From assembly GCA_015490875.1 (NCBI GenBank), contig WFWZ01000035.1, positions 1 through 34,769 on the forward strand: a DNA stretch of 34,769 bases, given 5' to 3'. Both the position numbers and the translations under genes were made by a program. Source of the stretch: Planctomycetaceae bacterium (GTDB taxonomy: Bacteria; Planctomycetota; Planctomycetia; Pirellulales; Pirellulaceae). Of the stretch, positions 1 to 7,063 are shown piece after piece (the first letter of the stretch is position 1; every line of letters begins with the position of its first letter). The notes beneath the pieces were generated by a model, which saw only the letters and a program-made list of their open reading frames with translations, ran no database searches and had not been told where the DNA came from.

Positions 1-1
1 G

Positions 2-511
2 ACGCGGCCCGAGGTGATCCAGCAGGTCGAGGAGGCGCTGGAGCGGCGGATGGCGCTGTTGATGGGACAGGCGTTCGAGCGAGCTGGGGGCGTGGAGAGT
101 GTCGCGGAAATCCTCAATGTGGCTGACCGAGCTACCGAGCGGGCGCTGCTGGAGAATCTGGCTCAAGACGATCCTGAACTCGTCGAGGAGATCCGCCGTC
201 GCATGTTCGTCTTCGACGACATCGCCAAGCTTTCGGACAAAGACATCCAGACGATCCTCAAGAACGTCGAGACGAGCCAATGGGCGCTGGCGTTGAAGGG
301 AGCCAGCGAGGACCTCAAACAGAAGGTTCTCGGCAACATGTCCAAACGCGCCGCCCAGATGCTCGAAGAAGAGATGGAGTTCCTCGGTGCGGTCCGCGTC
401 TCGGATGTCGAGTCGGTTCAGCAGCAGATTGTGGAGATCGTCCGGCGCCTGGAGGATGCCGGGCAGATCAGCGGCGTGGGAGCCGCCGAAGAGGAAGAGC
501 TGATCGAGTAG
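2..511 (+). CDS. fliG: Flagellar motor switch protein FliG, C-terminal part (5' end outside window)
   Basis: This is the last roughly 169 residues of FliG, the rotor protein that couples the MotAB stator to the switch complex at the cytoplasmic face of the flagellar basal body. The frame is open from the first bases of the window, so the start lies upstream; a normal FliG is about 330-350 residues. The visible part matches the middle-to-C-terminal armadillo region: a GGVESVAEILN stretch, then a helix with LENLAQDDPELVEEIRRRMFVFDDI, then the charged C-terminal domain (SDKDIQTILKNV, MSKRAAQMLEEEMEFLG) that contacts the stator. The charged torque helix and hydrophobic spacing look intact. The end is an acidic tail (EEEELIE). 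The usual downstream partners fliH and fliI are not here; a decayed IS256 transposase and hicAB follow instead. The family call is confident. Confidence 0.95.
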   Translation, partial: TRPEVIQQVEEALERRMALLMGQAFERAGGVESVAEILNVADRATERALLENLAQDDPELVEEIRRRMFVFDDIAKLSDKDIQTILKNVETSQWALALKGASEDLKQKVLGNMSKRAAQMLEEEMEFLGAVRVSDVESVQQQIVEIVRRLEDAGQISGVGAAEEEELIE

Positions 512-648
512 CCGGGTATCTCTCGGAGATCGCGGACGCAAAGGACGTCAACTATCGCACTGACGACAGGCGTCGGGGCTCAGGAAACTCTTCGTGGCCA
601 GTCTCGTAGCGCAGAACCGTTCGACCGAAAGCAGCGAGCTTCGCTCGG
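512..648. other. Intergenic gap after fliG, no gene seen
   Basis: The 137 bases between the fliG stop and the IS256 remnant show no convincing start, ribosome site or protein family in any frame. The stretch probably contains the junction created by the transposon insertion and its later decay, but I could not identify terminal inverted repeats or a target duplication. Confidence 0.4.
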
Positions 649-857
649 CGCAATCTCCTGGTGCATCCGGCTCGTCACCGAGTACGGATGCGCACGAGCA
701 ACATGTTGGAACGACTCAACCGCGAACTGAAACGTCGGACCCGCGTGGTCTGCATTTTCCCCAGCGAGGCGTCAATGTTAAGACTCGCCAGTGCCGTGCT
801 GATGGAAGTCGACGAACACTGGATGTCAGGAAGCAAATACCTTACAATGAAAGCTAG
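649..857 (+). pseudogene. IS256-family transposase, C-terminal remnant
   Basis: The frame read through 661-857 gives HPARHRVRMRTSNMLERLN, then RELKRRTRVV, IFPSEAS and LLMEVDEHWMSGSKYL-like segments. These are the hallmark C-terminal motifs of mutator/IS256 transposases (Transposase_mut), where R-x-R-T-T-N-x-x-E-R-x-N-x-E-x-K-R-R-x-R-V-V precedes the end of the protein. Only about 55-65 of roughly 400 residues remain. The DDE catalytic core is absent, there is no proper start, and after about 850 the frame runs on into unrelated sequence. It is therefore a dead fragment. Its place directly behind fliG suggests it marks an old insertion or deletion in a flagellar gene cluster. Confidence 0.8.
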
Positions 858-961
858 TCGACACTTCAGGAGACCAAGTTCCGCCTTCCACCGACCACGG
901 CAATTCGCAGAACAGCTGAAGCACTATCAACCTCTCCGACTTGCCGTTGTATTATTCCGTA

Positions 962-1216
962 ATGGCACGGCATTCAAAGACATTGACGCAAGTCCTGCGG
1001 GGTACGAGCGACGCCAATATCGCGTTTGATGATTTGCGGTCTCTTTTGCGACACATCGGGTTCGCTGAACGCATCAAGGGAAGCCATCACTTGTTTTTTA
1101 TGCAAGGCGTGGAAGAACAGATCAATCTCCAGAGGTCGGGTCGCCAGGCGAAGCCGTATCAAGTTCGGCAGGTCCGAAGGGTGATTACTCGATATGGGCT
1201 CGGAGAACAAGAATGA
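962..1216 (+). CDS. hicA: HicA family toxin (mRNA interferase)
   Basis: An 84-residue protein of the HicA/YcfA family: a small double-stranded-RNA-binding-fold toxin that cleaves mRNA and is neutralised by HicB. Family features are the N-terminal HSKTLTQVLRGTSDANI, the middle LLRHIGFAERIKGSHHLFF with the conserved G-S-H-H whose histidine is catalytic in HicA, and the C-terminal KPYQVRQVRRVITRYGL. The start is taken at the ATG at 962, because that gives the family's usual length; an in-frame TTG at 941 would add only seven residues. The stop overlaps the hicB start (ATGA at 1213-1216), so the pair is translationally coupled. Toxin-first order is typical for hicAB. It looks intact. The catalytic role is family knowledge, not tested here. 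Confidence 0.92.
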   Translation: MARHSKTLTQVLRGTSDANIAFDDLRSLLRHIGFAERIKGSHHLFFMQGVEEQINLQRSGRQAKPYQVRQVRRVITRYGLGEQE

Positions 1217-1428
1217 CGCACAAGTACGAGATCATTATCTATTGGAGCGACGACGATCAGGTGTTTGTTGCTGAAGTTCCCGAATTGCCTGGGTGTGCCG
1301 CTCACGGAGATACACCGGACTCCGCGTTGGCTGCTTGTCAACAAGCGATCGATTTGTGGCTTGAGGTTGCCAAGGAGAACGGCAGGGAAATCCCCGTTCC
1401 CAAGGGAAGACGACTTGGTCTTGCGTGA
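1213..1428 (+). CDS. hicB: HicB family antitoxin
   Basis: A 71-residue HicB antitoxin with the partial RNase-H-like fold. It opens with a beta-hairpin (YEIIIYWSDDDQVFVAEVPELPGC) and has the conserved A-H-G-D-T segment, followed by the helix with ALAACQQAIDLWLEVAKENGR and a basic/proline end. HicB binds and blocks HicA. This short form lacks a C-terminal ribbon-helix-helix or HTH domain, so operator binding, if any, would need another surface. The start codon sits inside the end of hicA (ATGA). About 12 bases after the stop the sequence becomes repeat copy A, so the pair is inserted right at the left border of the repeat array. Confidence 0.92.
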   Translation: MTHKYEIIIYWSDDDQVFVAEVPELPGCAAHGDTPDSALAACQQAIDLWLEVAKENGREIPVPKGRRLGLA

Positions 1429-1439
1429 TCCTGCCCGCT

Positions 1440-1868
1440 GTCCGAGAGACGAAAACAAACCGATGAGCGAACCTACAGGGGACGCTACGACAGAGCAGAC
1501 TTCCAAAGACTGACCACTTCGCCTCGGGGCACCTCGCCGCGGGGCAGCCCTATGGAAGTGTGAAGGGGGCTGGCGCGGTTGAAGAGTTTGCGGGTGATTC
1601 CTCTCTTGGAAAAGACACTCTGTTCCGACTCTTCCGGCCTAACGAGCCGACACCATCGAACCCTGTACGACATCGGACGGCAACCGATGCTCCGACGGTG
1701 CACCTCCACTCAGTCCACTTGCTCCACTTGGTCCCCTCAGTCCACTTAGTCCACAGCCTGGGGCCTCCTGAAAAGACCCGTGCGCATCTCATCGGGTCGT
1801 CGCCGAAATCGGTTGCCTCTTTGGAGCGATAACGGTTACAATCGGAGGGTTCTCGGCGAGTGGCGGCG
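1440..1868 (+). repeat. Interspersed repeat, copy A (about 430 bp)
   Basis: This stretch matches copies at about 2634-3028 and 5364-5744. It starts with a coding-like block reading PRDENKPMSEPTGDATTEQT then SKD and stop. Next come the shared blocks TGACCACTTC, GGCGCTGGCGCGG-like, TTGGAAAAGACA...TGTTCCGAC and GATGCTCCGACGGTGC. It closes with the most conserved 70 bases, from ATCGGGTCGTCGCCGAAATC to TCTCGGCGAGTGGCGGCG. Copy A alone carries an expanded short tandem run of GTCCACTT-like units (about 1710-1754). No stable gene is evident. The block lies in the long gap between hicB and the next gene. Confidence 0.85.
1813..1842 (+). promoter_or_regulatory. Putative sigma70 promoter in repeat copy A
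   Basis: TTGCCT (1813-1818) and TACAAT (1837-1842) are separated by 18 bases and lie upstream of the secreted-protein gene starting at 1975. The same pair at the same spacing recurs in copies B and C, which is the main support. There is no transcript data. Confidence 0.5.
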
Positions 1869-1974
1869 GAGGGCACGACATCTTCGGAGGACGCGTTTCC
1901 GTCAGTTGCTACCACGTACGTTTCGAAATTCCAATTTCCAGTGAGAACCAGGACAGTCGGAAGTGAGGGCTCAG

Positions 1975-2700
1975 ATGATAAAGTGCTTCATAGCGTCATG
2001 CGCGGTTTCCTTAGCCTCTGGACTCGGATGGATCGTTTGCTTTGGGGTAACATCGGATGGCGGCGAAAGTGTTAGCTTGGACCAGGCACACGATCAAGCG
2101 ATGCAGGCGGTTTCATTGTCCAATGAATCCGACGACGTGGTGCTTCTGCTTGAAGAACGCGACTATCACAGCATCAATACCGAGGCAGCTATTGCTGGCG
2201 CCGATAAGCGCTCTGTGGTTTATCGACACTTGCACATGCCAATCTCAGTGCCCTCGACCATCTTGGCCAAGGCTAGCGAAGGTGCCGAAGCGCCCTTCAA
2301 GACGTGCAGAATGATTGTTTCGGGGCTGCGTGGACCGAGTCGGTCAGATGTTAACGTGCGTCTTACCGGCCTTTTGTCTTGGAAGGATAATATTAGCGAT
2401 GTCGAGAATACAATGACCTTAAAGGAGGTCAGTCGCTACCCGCTTCCCAAGGGCGTTTACATCAAGGCACTCCTCACGCTTCGATGTAAGGGACGCAAGA
2501 CTAAGACGTCGTTTGTCATGATGGACATTCTTATCGAGGGTATCGATTTGATGGATGGCGGCAACCTCCCATCGTACACCGTTCCGACAACGGCAAAGTC
2601 CGCGAAAGTGTTCTTCACTCTGATACGTGACAAAGAAGAAAAGAAACCAGCGAATGCTGCAGAACGGGGCGCGGAGACCGAGCGGACTTCCAAAGACTGA
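1975..2700 (+). CDS. Secreted protein of unknown function
   Basis: A 241-residue protein that I do not recognise. The N-terminus (MIKCFIASCAVSLASGLGWIVCFG) is a clear signal peptide, so it is probably exported. The rest is a mixed polar protein without membrane segments: residues about 95-215 alternate short strands (ICRMIVSGLRG-like, VNVRLTGLLSW, YIKALLTLRCKG, FVMMDILIEGIDLM), suggesting a beta-rich domain. The C-terminus is charged and ends in ERTSKD, matching the tail block at the start of repeat copies A and C. I chose the ATG at 1975 over an in-frame GTG at 1963 because GAGG lies six bases upstream and the signal peptide then begins properly. It is flanked by repeat copies A and B, and the putative promoter in copy A probably drives it. 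Confidence 0.7.
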   Translation: MIKCFIASCAVSLASGLGWIVCFGVTSDGGESVSLDQAHDQAMQAVSLSNESDDVVLLLEERDYHSINTEAAIAGADKRSVVYRHLHMPISVPSTILAKASEGAEAPFKTCRMIVSGLRGPSRSDVNVRLTGLLSWKDNISDVENTMTLKEVSRYPLPKGVYIKALLTLRCKGRKTKTSFVMMDILIEGIDLMDGGNLPSYTVPTTAKSAKVFFTLIRDKEEKKPANAAERGAETERTSKD

Positions 2701-3028
2701 CCACTTCGCCTCGGGGCGTCTCGGCACGGGGAGGCCCTACGGAAGTGTGAGGTGTGAAGGGCGCTGGCGCGGCTGGAGAGTTTGTGGGTCATTCCTTTCT
2801 TGGAAAAGACATTCTGTTCCGACTTTTCCGGTCTAACGAGGCGACACAATCGAGCGCTGTCATACAACGGACGTCAACCGATGCTCCGACGGTGCACCTC
2901 CACTTAGTCCACAGCCCGCTCTCCCATCTTTAGAAGACTCCTGCTCATTCCATCGGGTCGTCGCCGAAATCGGTTGCCTCTTTGGAGCGATAACGGTTAC
3001 AATCGGAGGGTTCTCGGCGAGTGGCGGC
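2634..3028 (+). repeat. Interspersed repeat, copy B (about 395 bp)
   Basis: Second copy of the array element. Its first part (to 2700) is the 3' end of the preceding gene, here read in frame (EEKKPANAAERGAETERT then SKD). From 2701 it carries the same non-coding blocks as A and C. Over about 2745-2875 it is nearly identical to copy C (TGTGAGGTGTGAAGGGCGCT... to ...CGAGCGCTGTCATACA). The short GTCCACTT run is reduced to one or two units. It contains a GGAAAAG/CTTTTCC inverted repeat and ends with the same promoter-like block and GAGTGGCGGCG. Confidence 0.85.
2974..3003 (+). promoter_or_regulatory. Putative sigma70 promoter in repeat copy B
   Basis: TTGCCT (2974-2979), an 18-base spacer and TACAAT (2998-3003), the same layout as in copy A. 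The next gene starts 430 bases downstream, so if this promoter works it makes a long leader. Confidence 0.4.
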
Positions 3029-3431
3029 GTAGCGGGAATGCGGCTCTCGCGCGAGGCATGGGCGTCGGGTGTCGGCGGGCTCGTGCGCGTCCTCCCGCAA
3101 AGTGTCGGAAGCGGATGATGCAACAACTGTGCTTGGATGGCGACGCGGCTGACGTGGAGCGTTATCCTTGTGGATGCGAGGGAGGTTTTTCGGTAGCCGC
3201 ATGGGGAGAAAAGGGACGCTTTCCGATCTTTTCGTTTAAGCGACCCGATGCGATTGACTAGAAGTGGGTCAAGAAACCAACGAATGGTCCCGATCACTGT
3301 TGCTAAGGAACATTGCCCTTGTTTAAGAAGTGGTAACGATCGACCTATAGATTTTACACGGTAGTTGAATTGCCAGGCGAGCTCGCAACACGAGTTGTTG
3401 ATCGCGATGCCTTGACTTGGAGAAACATCGT
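3029..3431. other. Gene-free stretch after repeat copy B
   Basis: About 400 bases with no credible gene. Short open frames exist on both strands, but they lack ribosome sites, have Arg/Pro-rich shadow composition and match no family I recognise. The stretch from about 3040 is GC-rich and could be the remains of a lost coding sequence (a fragment beginning MRLSREAWASGVGG is open for about 25 codons). From about 3290 the composition becomes more AT-rich and probably holds the leader of the next gene. Confidence 0.4.
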
Positions 3432-5348
3432 ATGTTTGTTTGCCTAAGCGTGAATCCAGACGACGGTGTCAACCGCGCGTCCAGTTTTGTCTTGAGGCCG
3501 CAGCGAGCGCACATCGGTCTTTGCCTCCGGCAATTATCGTGCCTTTGTGTCGCAACTTGTATCGTAGTTGGGAGCACCGCGACTTCGGGGCAATCGCCTC
3601 CTCGCCCTCGCACATCGGATGGATTTCAGCGCGTAGCACCGCTATCACGAATCGATGCGGTCGCTCTTGATCCTGAAGGCCAGTGGCGTGCCGTGGCTAC
3701 CCGGGATGGCCAGGTCACAATCGAGAATCTTAAGGGAAGCCAGCGAATGACTATGTCGCTCCCAACGACGCTTCGCGCGGAATCTCTGTCCTTTTCCGAA
3801 GGGCCAAGATTCCTTGCCTGCTTAATGAGTGATCGTGGCAGTGGTATGGCCCAACGATTGAGTATCTTCGATCTGGATAGCCAAGAAACGTCCAACGTCA
3901 TCTTGCATGAATCCAGTTACTTCATGTTCTTTCTGCCAGCGGCCCAAGAGATCGTCATCGGCGGCCCGACCGGTGTATGGCGGTGCACGTTTCAAGACGG
4001 AGGTTGGGCCTTGCAAAAGACACTGGAATGGCCGTCTGGGATTCAGATCTGCGGTGCAGGACAGCTCGCAATTGCCGAGCGCCAAAATCGAGCCTATATC
4101 CTTGTTGCGACAGAACCTCTAACAAAATCGTTGTTCGTTCTCGATTGGGGTGGTGATAGCATCGCCGTACGTCCAGCAGGAATTAGCAACGCCGTCGGGG
4201 GAGTTGCCGTGTCGCCGGACGGTGGGCTACTTGCTATAGCCTTTGAGACTGCGATCCGTATCTATGATACGGCAACCCATCGCGCGATCATTGAATTCCC
4301 ATGCTTTCCCGTGAGGAACGACAGATTGGCGTTTGCGAATGGCGGTCGCTGGCTCGTCTCGGCACGGTCTTTCTACGCGGACATCGCTGAACGACGGCCG
4401 GTCGGAAGGCCTCCGGTCATTTGGGACATAGCGACCAACCAGCTCCTGGACTCGACAGCGATTCCAACGTTTTCTCATGTCGCCGCGAACCGCGCGTGTA
4501 ATCGTATTGCCTTGTGGACGCCAGAAACATGTCTGATCGGGAACTCCTCTGATTTGGATGTGCGGCCACTTAGTAGCCCTAGTTTTCTCTTGAAATTCGA
4601 AGGCGTTCGCTTTGAAGCGTCCGCGGATCAGGAACTCGCTGATGTGACATTGGGCAATACTGAGTATCTTGGTGCATTGTCCCGGAGGGTCAAGGAGACG
4701 CTTCCGGACGACAGGTCACTTCTCAAACTGTCATTCGTTCCGGGGGTTCAGGTTGTCCGGATCATCTCGAAGACAGTTACCGAGGCAGGTTTGTCTCGTC
4801 TTTCCGCACACAAGACACTCGAGGCTCTGGTGGTCAGAGTGGAAACACCGGGTATCACGAGTTCCTGGATGGATAGTCTTCGGGACATCCGATCGCTCAA
4901 GGCACTGTGGATAGACTCTCCAACTCTCCACGAAATCGCGTCACTGGGAGCGCTTAGGCAGTTGAAAATAGTCCGGCTGTCACTCCCCGAAGTGCCGTCC
5001 CAGAAGTTTAGTGTACTAGAATCACTCGAAGGCACATTGGTTTTGGTGCTCGATGGATGTAAGCGACTAGATGACGACGGAACGGCCTGGCTTGCCAAGT
5101 ACGGAAATCTCGAAGAACTCGATCTCACGGGAACGTCGGTTGGAGACAAGACGGTGCAACGGCTACAGGGCTGCCGCAATCTCAGGGAGCTATCTTTGGC
5201 CGGAACGCAGATTACAAGTGCTGCCGTACCATCACTCGTCCGAATGACGACACTTCGAAAGCTTGATGTTTCGTCGACGGCCTTGACGAAGCAGGACGTC
5301 GATCAGATTATTGATGCACTTCCAAGGTGTAAAGTCATGTCTGACTAG
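3432..5348 (+). CDS. Secreted beta-propeller and leucine-rich-repeat protein
   Basis: A 638-residue exported protein. A basic N-terminus is followed by a hydrophobic signal segment at about residues 35-50 (LCVATCIVVGSTATS), giving an unusually long leader. Residues about 70-380 show repeated WD40-like strands (ALDPEGQWRAVATRDGQVTI, GGVAVSPDGGLLAIAFETAIRIYD, NGGRWLVSARS, PVIWDIATNQ), consistent with a seven-bladed propeller. Residues about 430-630 are leucine-rich repeats of the planctomycete type (LRDIRSLKALWIDS, YGNLEELDLTGTSVGDKTV, CRNLRELSLAGTQITSAAV, TTLRKLDVSSTALT). Both are protein-interaction folds; no catalytic residues are evident. The start is the ATG at 3432, with GGAG nine bases upstream; a TTG at 3417 is the alternative. 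Repeat copy C begins about 15 bases after the stop. The binding partner is unknown. Confidence 0.8.
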   Translation: MFVCLSVNPDDGVNRASSFVLRPQRAHIGLCLRQLSCLCVATCIVVGSTATSGQSPPRPRTSDGFQRVAPLSRIDAVALDPEGQWRAVATRDGQVTIENLKGSQRMTMSLPTTLRAESLSFSEGPRFLACLMSDRGSGMAQRLSIFDLDSQETSNVILHESSYFMFFLPAAQEIVIGGPTGVWRCTFQDGGWALQKTLEWPSGIQICGAGQLAIAERQNRAYILVATEPLTKSLFVLDWGGDSIAVRPAGISNAVGGVAVSPDGGLLAIAFETAIRIYDTATHRAIIEFPCFPVRNDRLAFANGGRWLVSARSFYADIAERRPVGRPPVIWDIATNQLLDSTAIPTFSHVAANRACNRIALWTPETCLIGNSSDLDVRPLSSPSFLLKFEGVRFEASADQELADVTLGNTEYLGALSRRVKETLPDDRSLLKLSFVPGVQVVRIISKTVTEAGLSRLSAHKTLEALVVRVETPGITSSWMDSLRDIRSLKALWIDSPTLHEIASLGALRQLKIVRLSLPEVPSQKFSVLESLEGTLVLVLDGCKRLDDDGTAWLAKYGNLEELDLTGTSVGDKTVQRLQGCRNLRELSLAGTQITSAAVPSLVRMTTLRKLDVSSTALTKQDVDQIIDALPRCKVMSD

Positions 5349-5363
5349 GCGCACCGCGACTCC

Positions 5364-5744
5364 GTCCCAGAGAAGAAAACAAACCGATGAGTGAACCTAC
5401 AGGGGACGCTACGACAGAGCAGACTTCCAAAGACTGACCACTTCTGGAGGTGTGAGGGTTGAGGTGTGAGGTGTGAAGGGCGCTGGCGCGGTTGGAGAGT
5501 TTGTGGGTCATTCCTTTCTTGGAAAAGACGTTCTGTTCCGACTTTTCCGGTCTAACGAGGCGACACAATCGAGCGCTGTCATACATCGGACGGCAACTGA
5601 TGCTCCGATGGTGCGCGTCCCCTCAGTCCACAGCCCGCGCCTCGTTCTTTAGAAGACTCCTGCTCATCTCATCGGGTCGTCGCCGAAATCGGTTATCTCT
5701 TTAGAGCGATAACGGTTATAACCGGAGCGTCCTTGGCGAGTCGC
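5364..5744 (+). repeat. Interspersed repeat, copy C (about 380 bp)
   Basis: Third copy. It begins with the same coding-like tail block as copy A (PREENKPMSEPTGDATTEQT, then SKD and stop at about 5435), but in a different frame from the preceding gene, which has already stopped at 5346-5348. The middle contains three or four GAGGTGTGA-like short repeats (5446-5476), followed by the block almost identical to copy B. It ends with the conserved ATCGGGTCGTCGCCGAAATC block and promoter-like elements. The last 20 bases (CCTTGGCGAGTCGCG) are more diverged than in A and B. Confidence 0.85.
5693..5722 (+). promoter_or_regulatory. Putative sigma70 promoter in repeat copy C
   Basis: TTATCT (5693-5698), an 18-base spacer and TATAAC (5717-5722). 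It is in the same relative position as in copies A and B, 75 bases before the next start codon. The -10 element sits in a perfect 12-base palindrome (CGGTTATAACCG), which is imperfect in copies A and B. Confidence 0.5.
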
Positions 5745-5796
5745 GTTGAATTGTCATACCCAACGCATTGTTGGCAAGACGAGAAGGAGAAATGAC

Positions 5797-6906
5797 GTGC
5801 GGTTTTTCCTGCGGATCCTTGGCTTGTGGATGCTTGTTGGTTGCGAAACATTCATCGCCCCACTTTCCGAGTGTTGTGCCCAAGAGATGGACTCAAAATC
5901 GGTGGCTACGGCGATGGTGCATCGCCTATTCAGGGCTGATAAGGGGTGGCTGGAAGTCGTTGTCAAATCGGCAATCGGTCCAAAACATCTTGGTGCGCGG
6001 AGGTCGTTTTATGTTCACGGACCGGGCAGTAGAGCTCCAACCATAGTCATCGTTGACGAGTGGACGCTTGAGCGACTGAAAGTCGGTGAAGCGTCCGTCG
6101 TTTTCGACTATCGGGATCGGTATGAGTCCGGATTCCGAATCAGAGTAACCGCTCCTATCGCGGACAAGAACTCCCCGTCAAACATCATGCGGGCAGTTAA
6201 TCTACCAGGGCTGCGCCTCGATACGTTGAGAACAGCTATCGTGAACGCTATCGCCAACGCGGACAGAATCGTACTTTCCAAGAACGGACATTGTATCGAG
6301 TTGCATCGCAACGATGTCGATCCAAGCTTGGCGGCTTATGTACGTTGGCATGAGGACAATAGGCCACCAGATGGAGTCTCTGCGGCGGAAAAAGATCTAG
6401 CCGCCGGAACAAGTCAATACGTCAAGGTAGATCACCCCTCGAAGATATTCGATGCTTTCCTTGAAGCTTCACAAGAATCTGCCAAGCCGGTCTTTTTCCC
6501 AGGCGACTGCGTTGAGAGCCTGTTGAAGAAACACGGCCTATTCCTCCCGTCGACTGGCACCGTCTCGGGGGTCCTCATGTATCGCGATTTAAGCCTGGTC
6601 GAGATTCGTGTTGCGCTCGAGGGAAAAACGTTCCCAATCGTCGCCAGTAAGGGCTTGAAACGCTCCTTCATACCGGAACAGTTCGTGCGTGGTGTGCGCA
6701 GGACCAACGGGCATGAATTCGTCGTTGTGCGAGACTCGGGAGCTGGCAAGAGCTACTTGTATCTGTTCAGTCGGCCATTTGCGCTGTGGTGCCCGGTAGC
6801 GGACGAATCGGAACAGCGTCAGATAACAAAGCTTATGGCAAGTATGGCAGACCAGATGAAACGAAAGCCGGGGCAATCCCAGGGAAGAAGAGAAACCAGG
6901 AAGTGA
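5797..6906 (+). CDS. Secreted protein of unknown function
   Basis: A 369-residue protein that I do not recognise. The GTG at 5797 is chosen because AGAAGGAGA lies just upstream at good spacing and the protein then opens with a clean signal peptide (MRFFLRILGLWMLVGC, processed after about residue 30, near CCAQ). An in-frame TTG at 5746 would bury this signal. The Gly-Cys at the end of the hydrophobic core could also be a lipobox-like site, but it lacks the usual L-x-G/A-C form. The mature part is about 330 residues, alpha/beta, without repeats or visible catalytic motif; one segment (YVHGPGSRAPTIVIVDEWTL) looks like a beta-strand-rich domain. The C-terminus is basic and runs into a degenerate copy of the repeat tail in another frame. 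Confidence 0.7.
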   Translation: MRFFLRILGLWMLVGCETFIAPLSECCAQEMDSKSVATAMVHRLFRADKGWLEVVVKSAIGPKHLGARRSFYVHGPGSRAPTIVIVDEWTLERLKVGEASVVFDYRDRYESGFRIRVTAPIADKNSPSNIMRAVNLPGLRLDTLRTAIVNAIANADRIVLSKNGHCIELHRNDVDPSLAAYVRWHEDNRPPDGVSAAEKDLAAGTSQYVKVDHPSKIFDAFLEASQESAKPVFFPGDCVESLLKKHGLFLPSTGTVSGVLMYRDLSLVEIRVALEGKTFPIVASKGLKRSFIPEQFVRGVRRTNGHEFVVVRDSGAGKSYLYLFSRPFALWCPVADESEQRQITKLMASMADQMKRKPGQSQGRRETRK

Positions 6907-6955
6907 ACCAAGGCGGCGCACGGGGGAGAACAAAAGCCCGAAGAGTGACGAATAG
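6881..6955 (+). repeat. Degenerate fourth copy of the repeat tail block
   Basis: Read in the second frame relative to the preceding gene, this segment gives REEEKPGSEPRRRTGENKSP then KSDE and stop. That parallels the block PREENKPMSEPTGDATTEQT then SKD found at the start of copies A and C. The rest of the repeat element does not follow, so only the left end is present. Confidence 0.5.
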
Positions 6956-6969
6956 GTCACGACGGGCAC

Positions 6970-7018
6970 CCGAGCGGGGCACCCCAATCGCGAAGCGATG
7001 CGCTTCTAGTCCGCTCGG
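6970..7018. terminator. Inverted repeat between convergent genes
   Basis: CCGAGCGG (6970-6977) and CCGCTCGG (7011-7018) form a perfect 8-bp stem. The enclosed segment has its own 5-bp hairpin ATCGC-GAA-GCGAT (6987-6999). It lies between the end of the plus-strand gene at 6906 and the end of the minus-strand T2SS operon at 7064, the right place for a bidirectional terminator. No T-run follows on either strand, so the function is uncertain. Confidence 0.35.
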
Positions 7019-7063
7019 CCCGGCGCAGGCGCATGTACGAGGAGTACGCATTGGCACGATGAC

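Noticed and set aside
2745..2867. Minus-strand frame starting MYDSARLCRLVRPEKSEQ, conserved in repeat copies B and C and in altered form in copy A
   Set aside because: The copies are nearly identical at the base level in all frames here, so the peptide conservation is explained by the repeat itself. The frames diverge completely outside the repeat and no ribosome site is seen.
1440..5744. Integron-type cassette array (attC sites) as explanation for the repeats
   Set aside because: The elements are 330-430 bases, carry promoters and coding tails, and lack the short paired R/L boxes of attC. No integron integrase is in the window.
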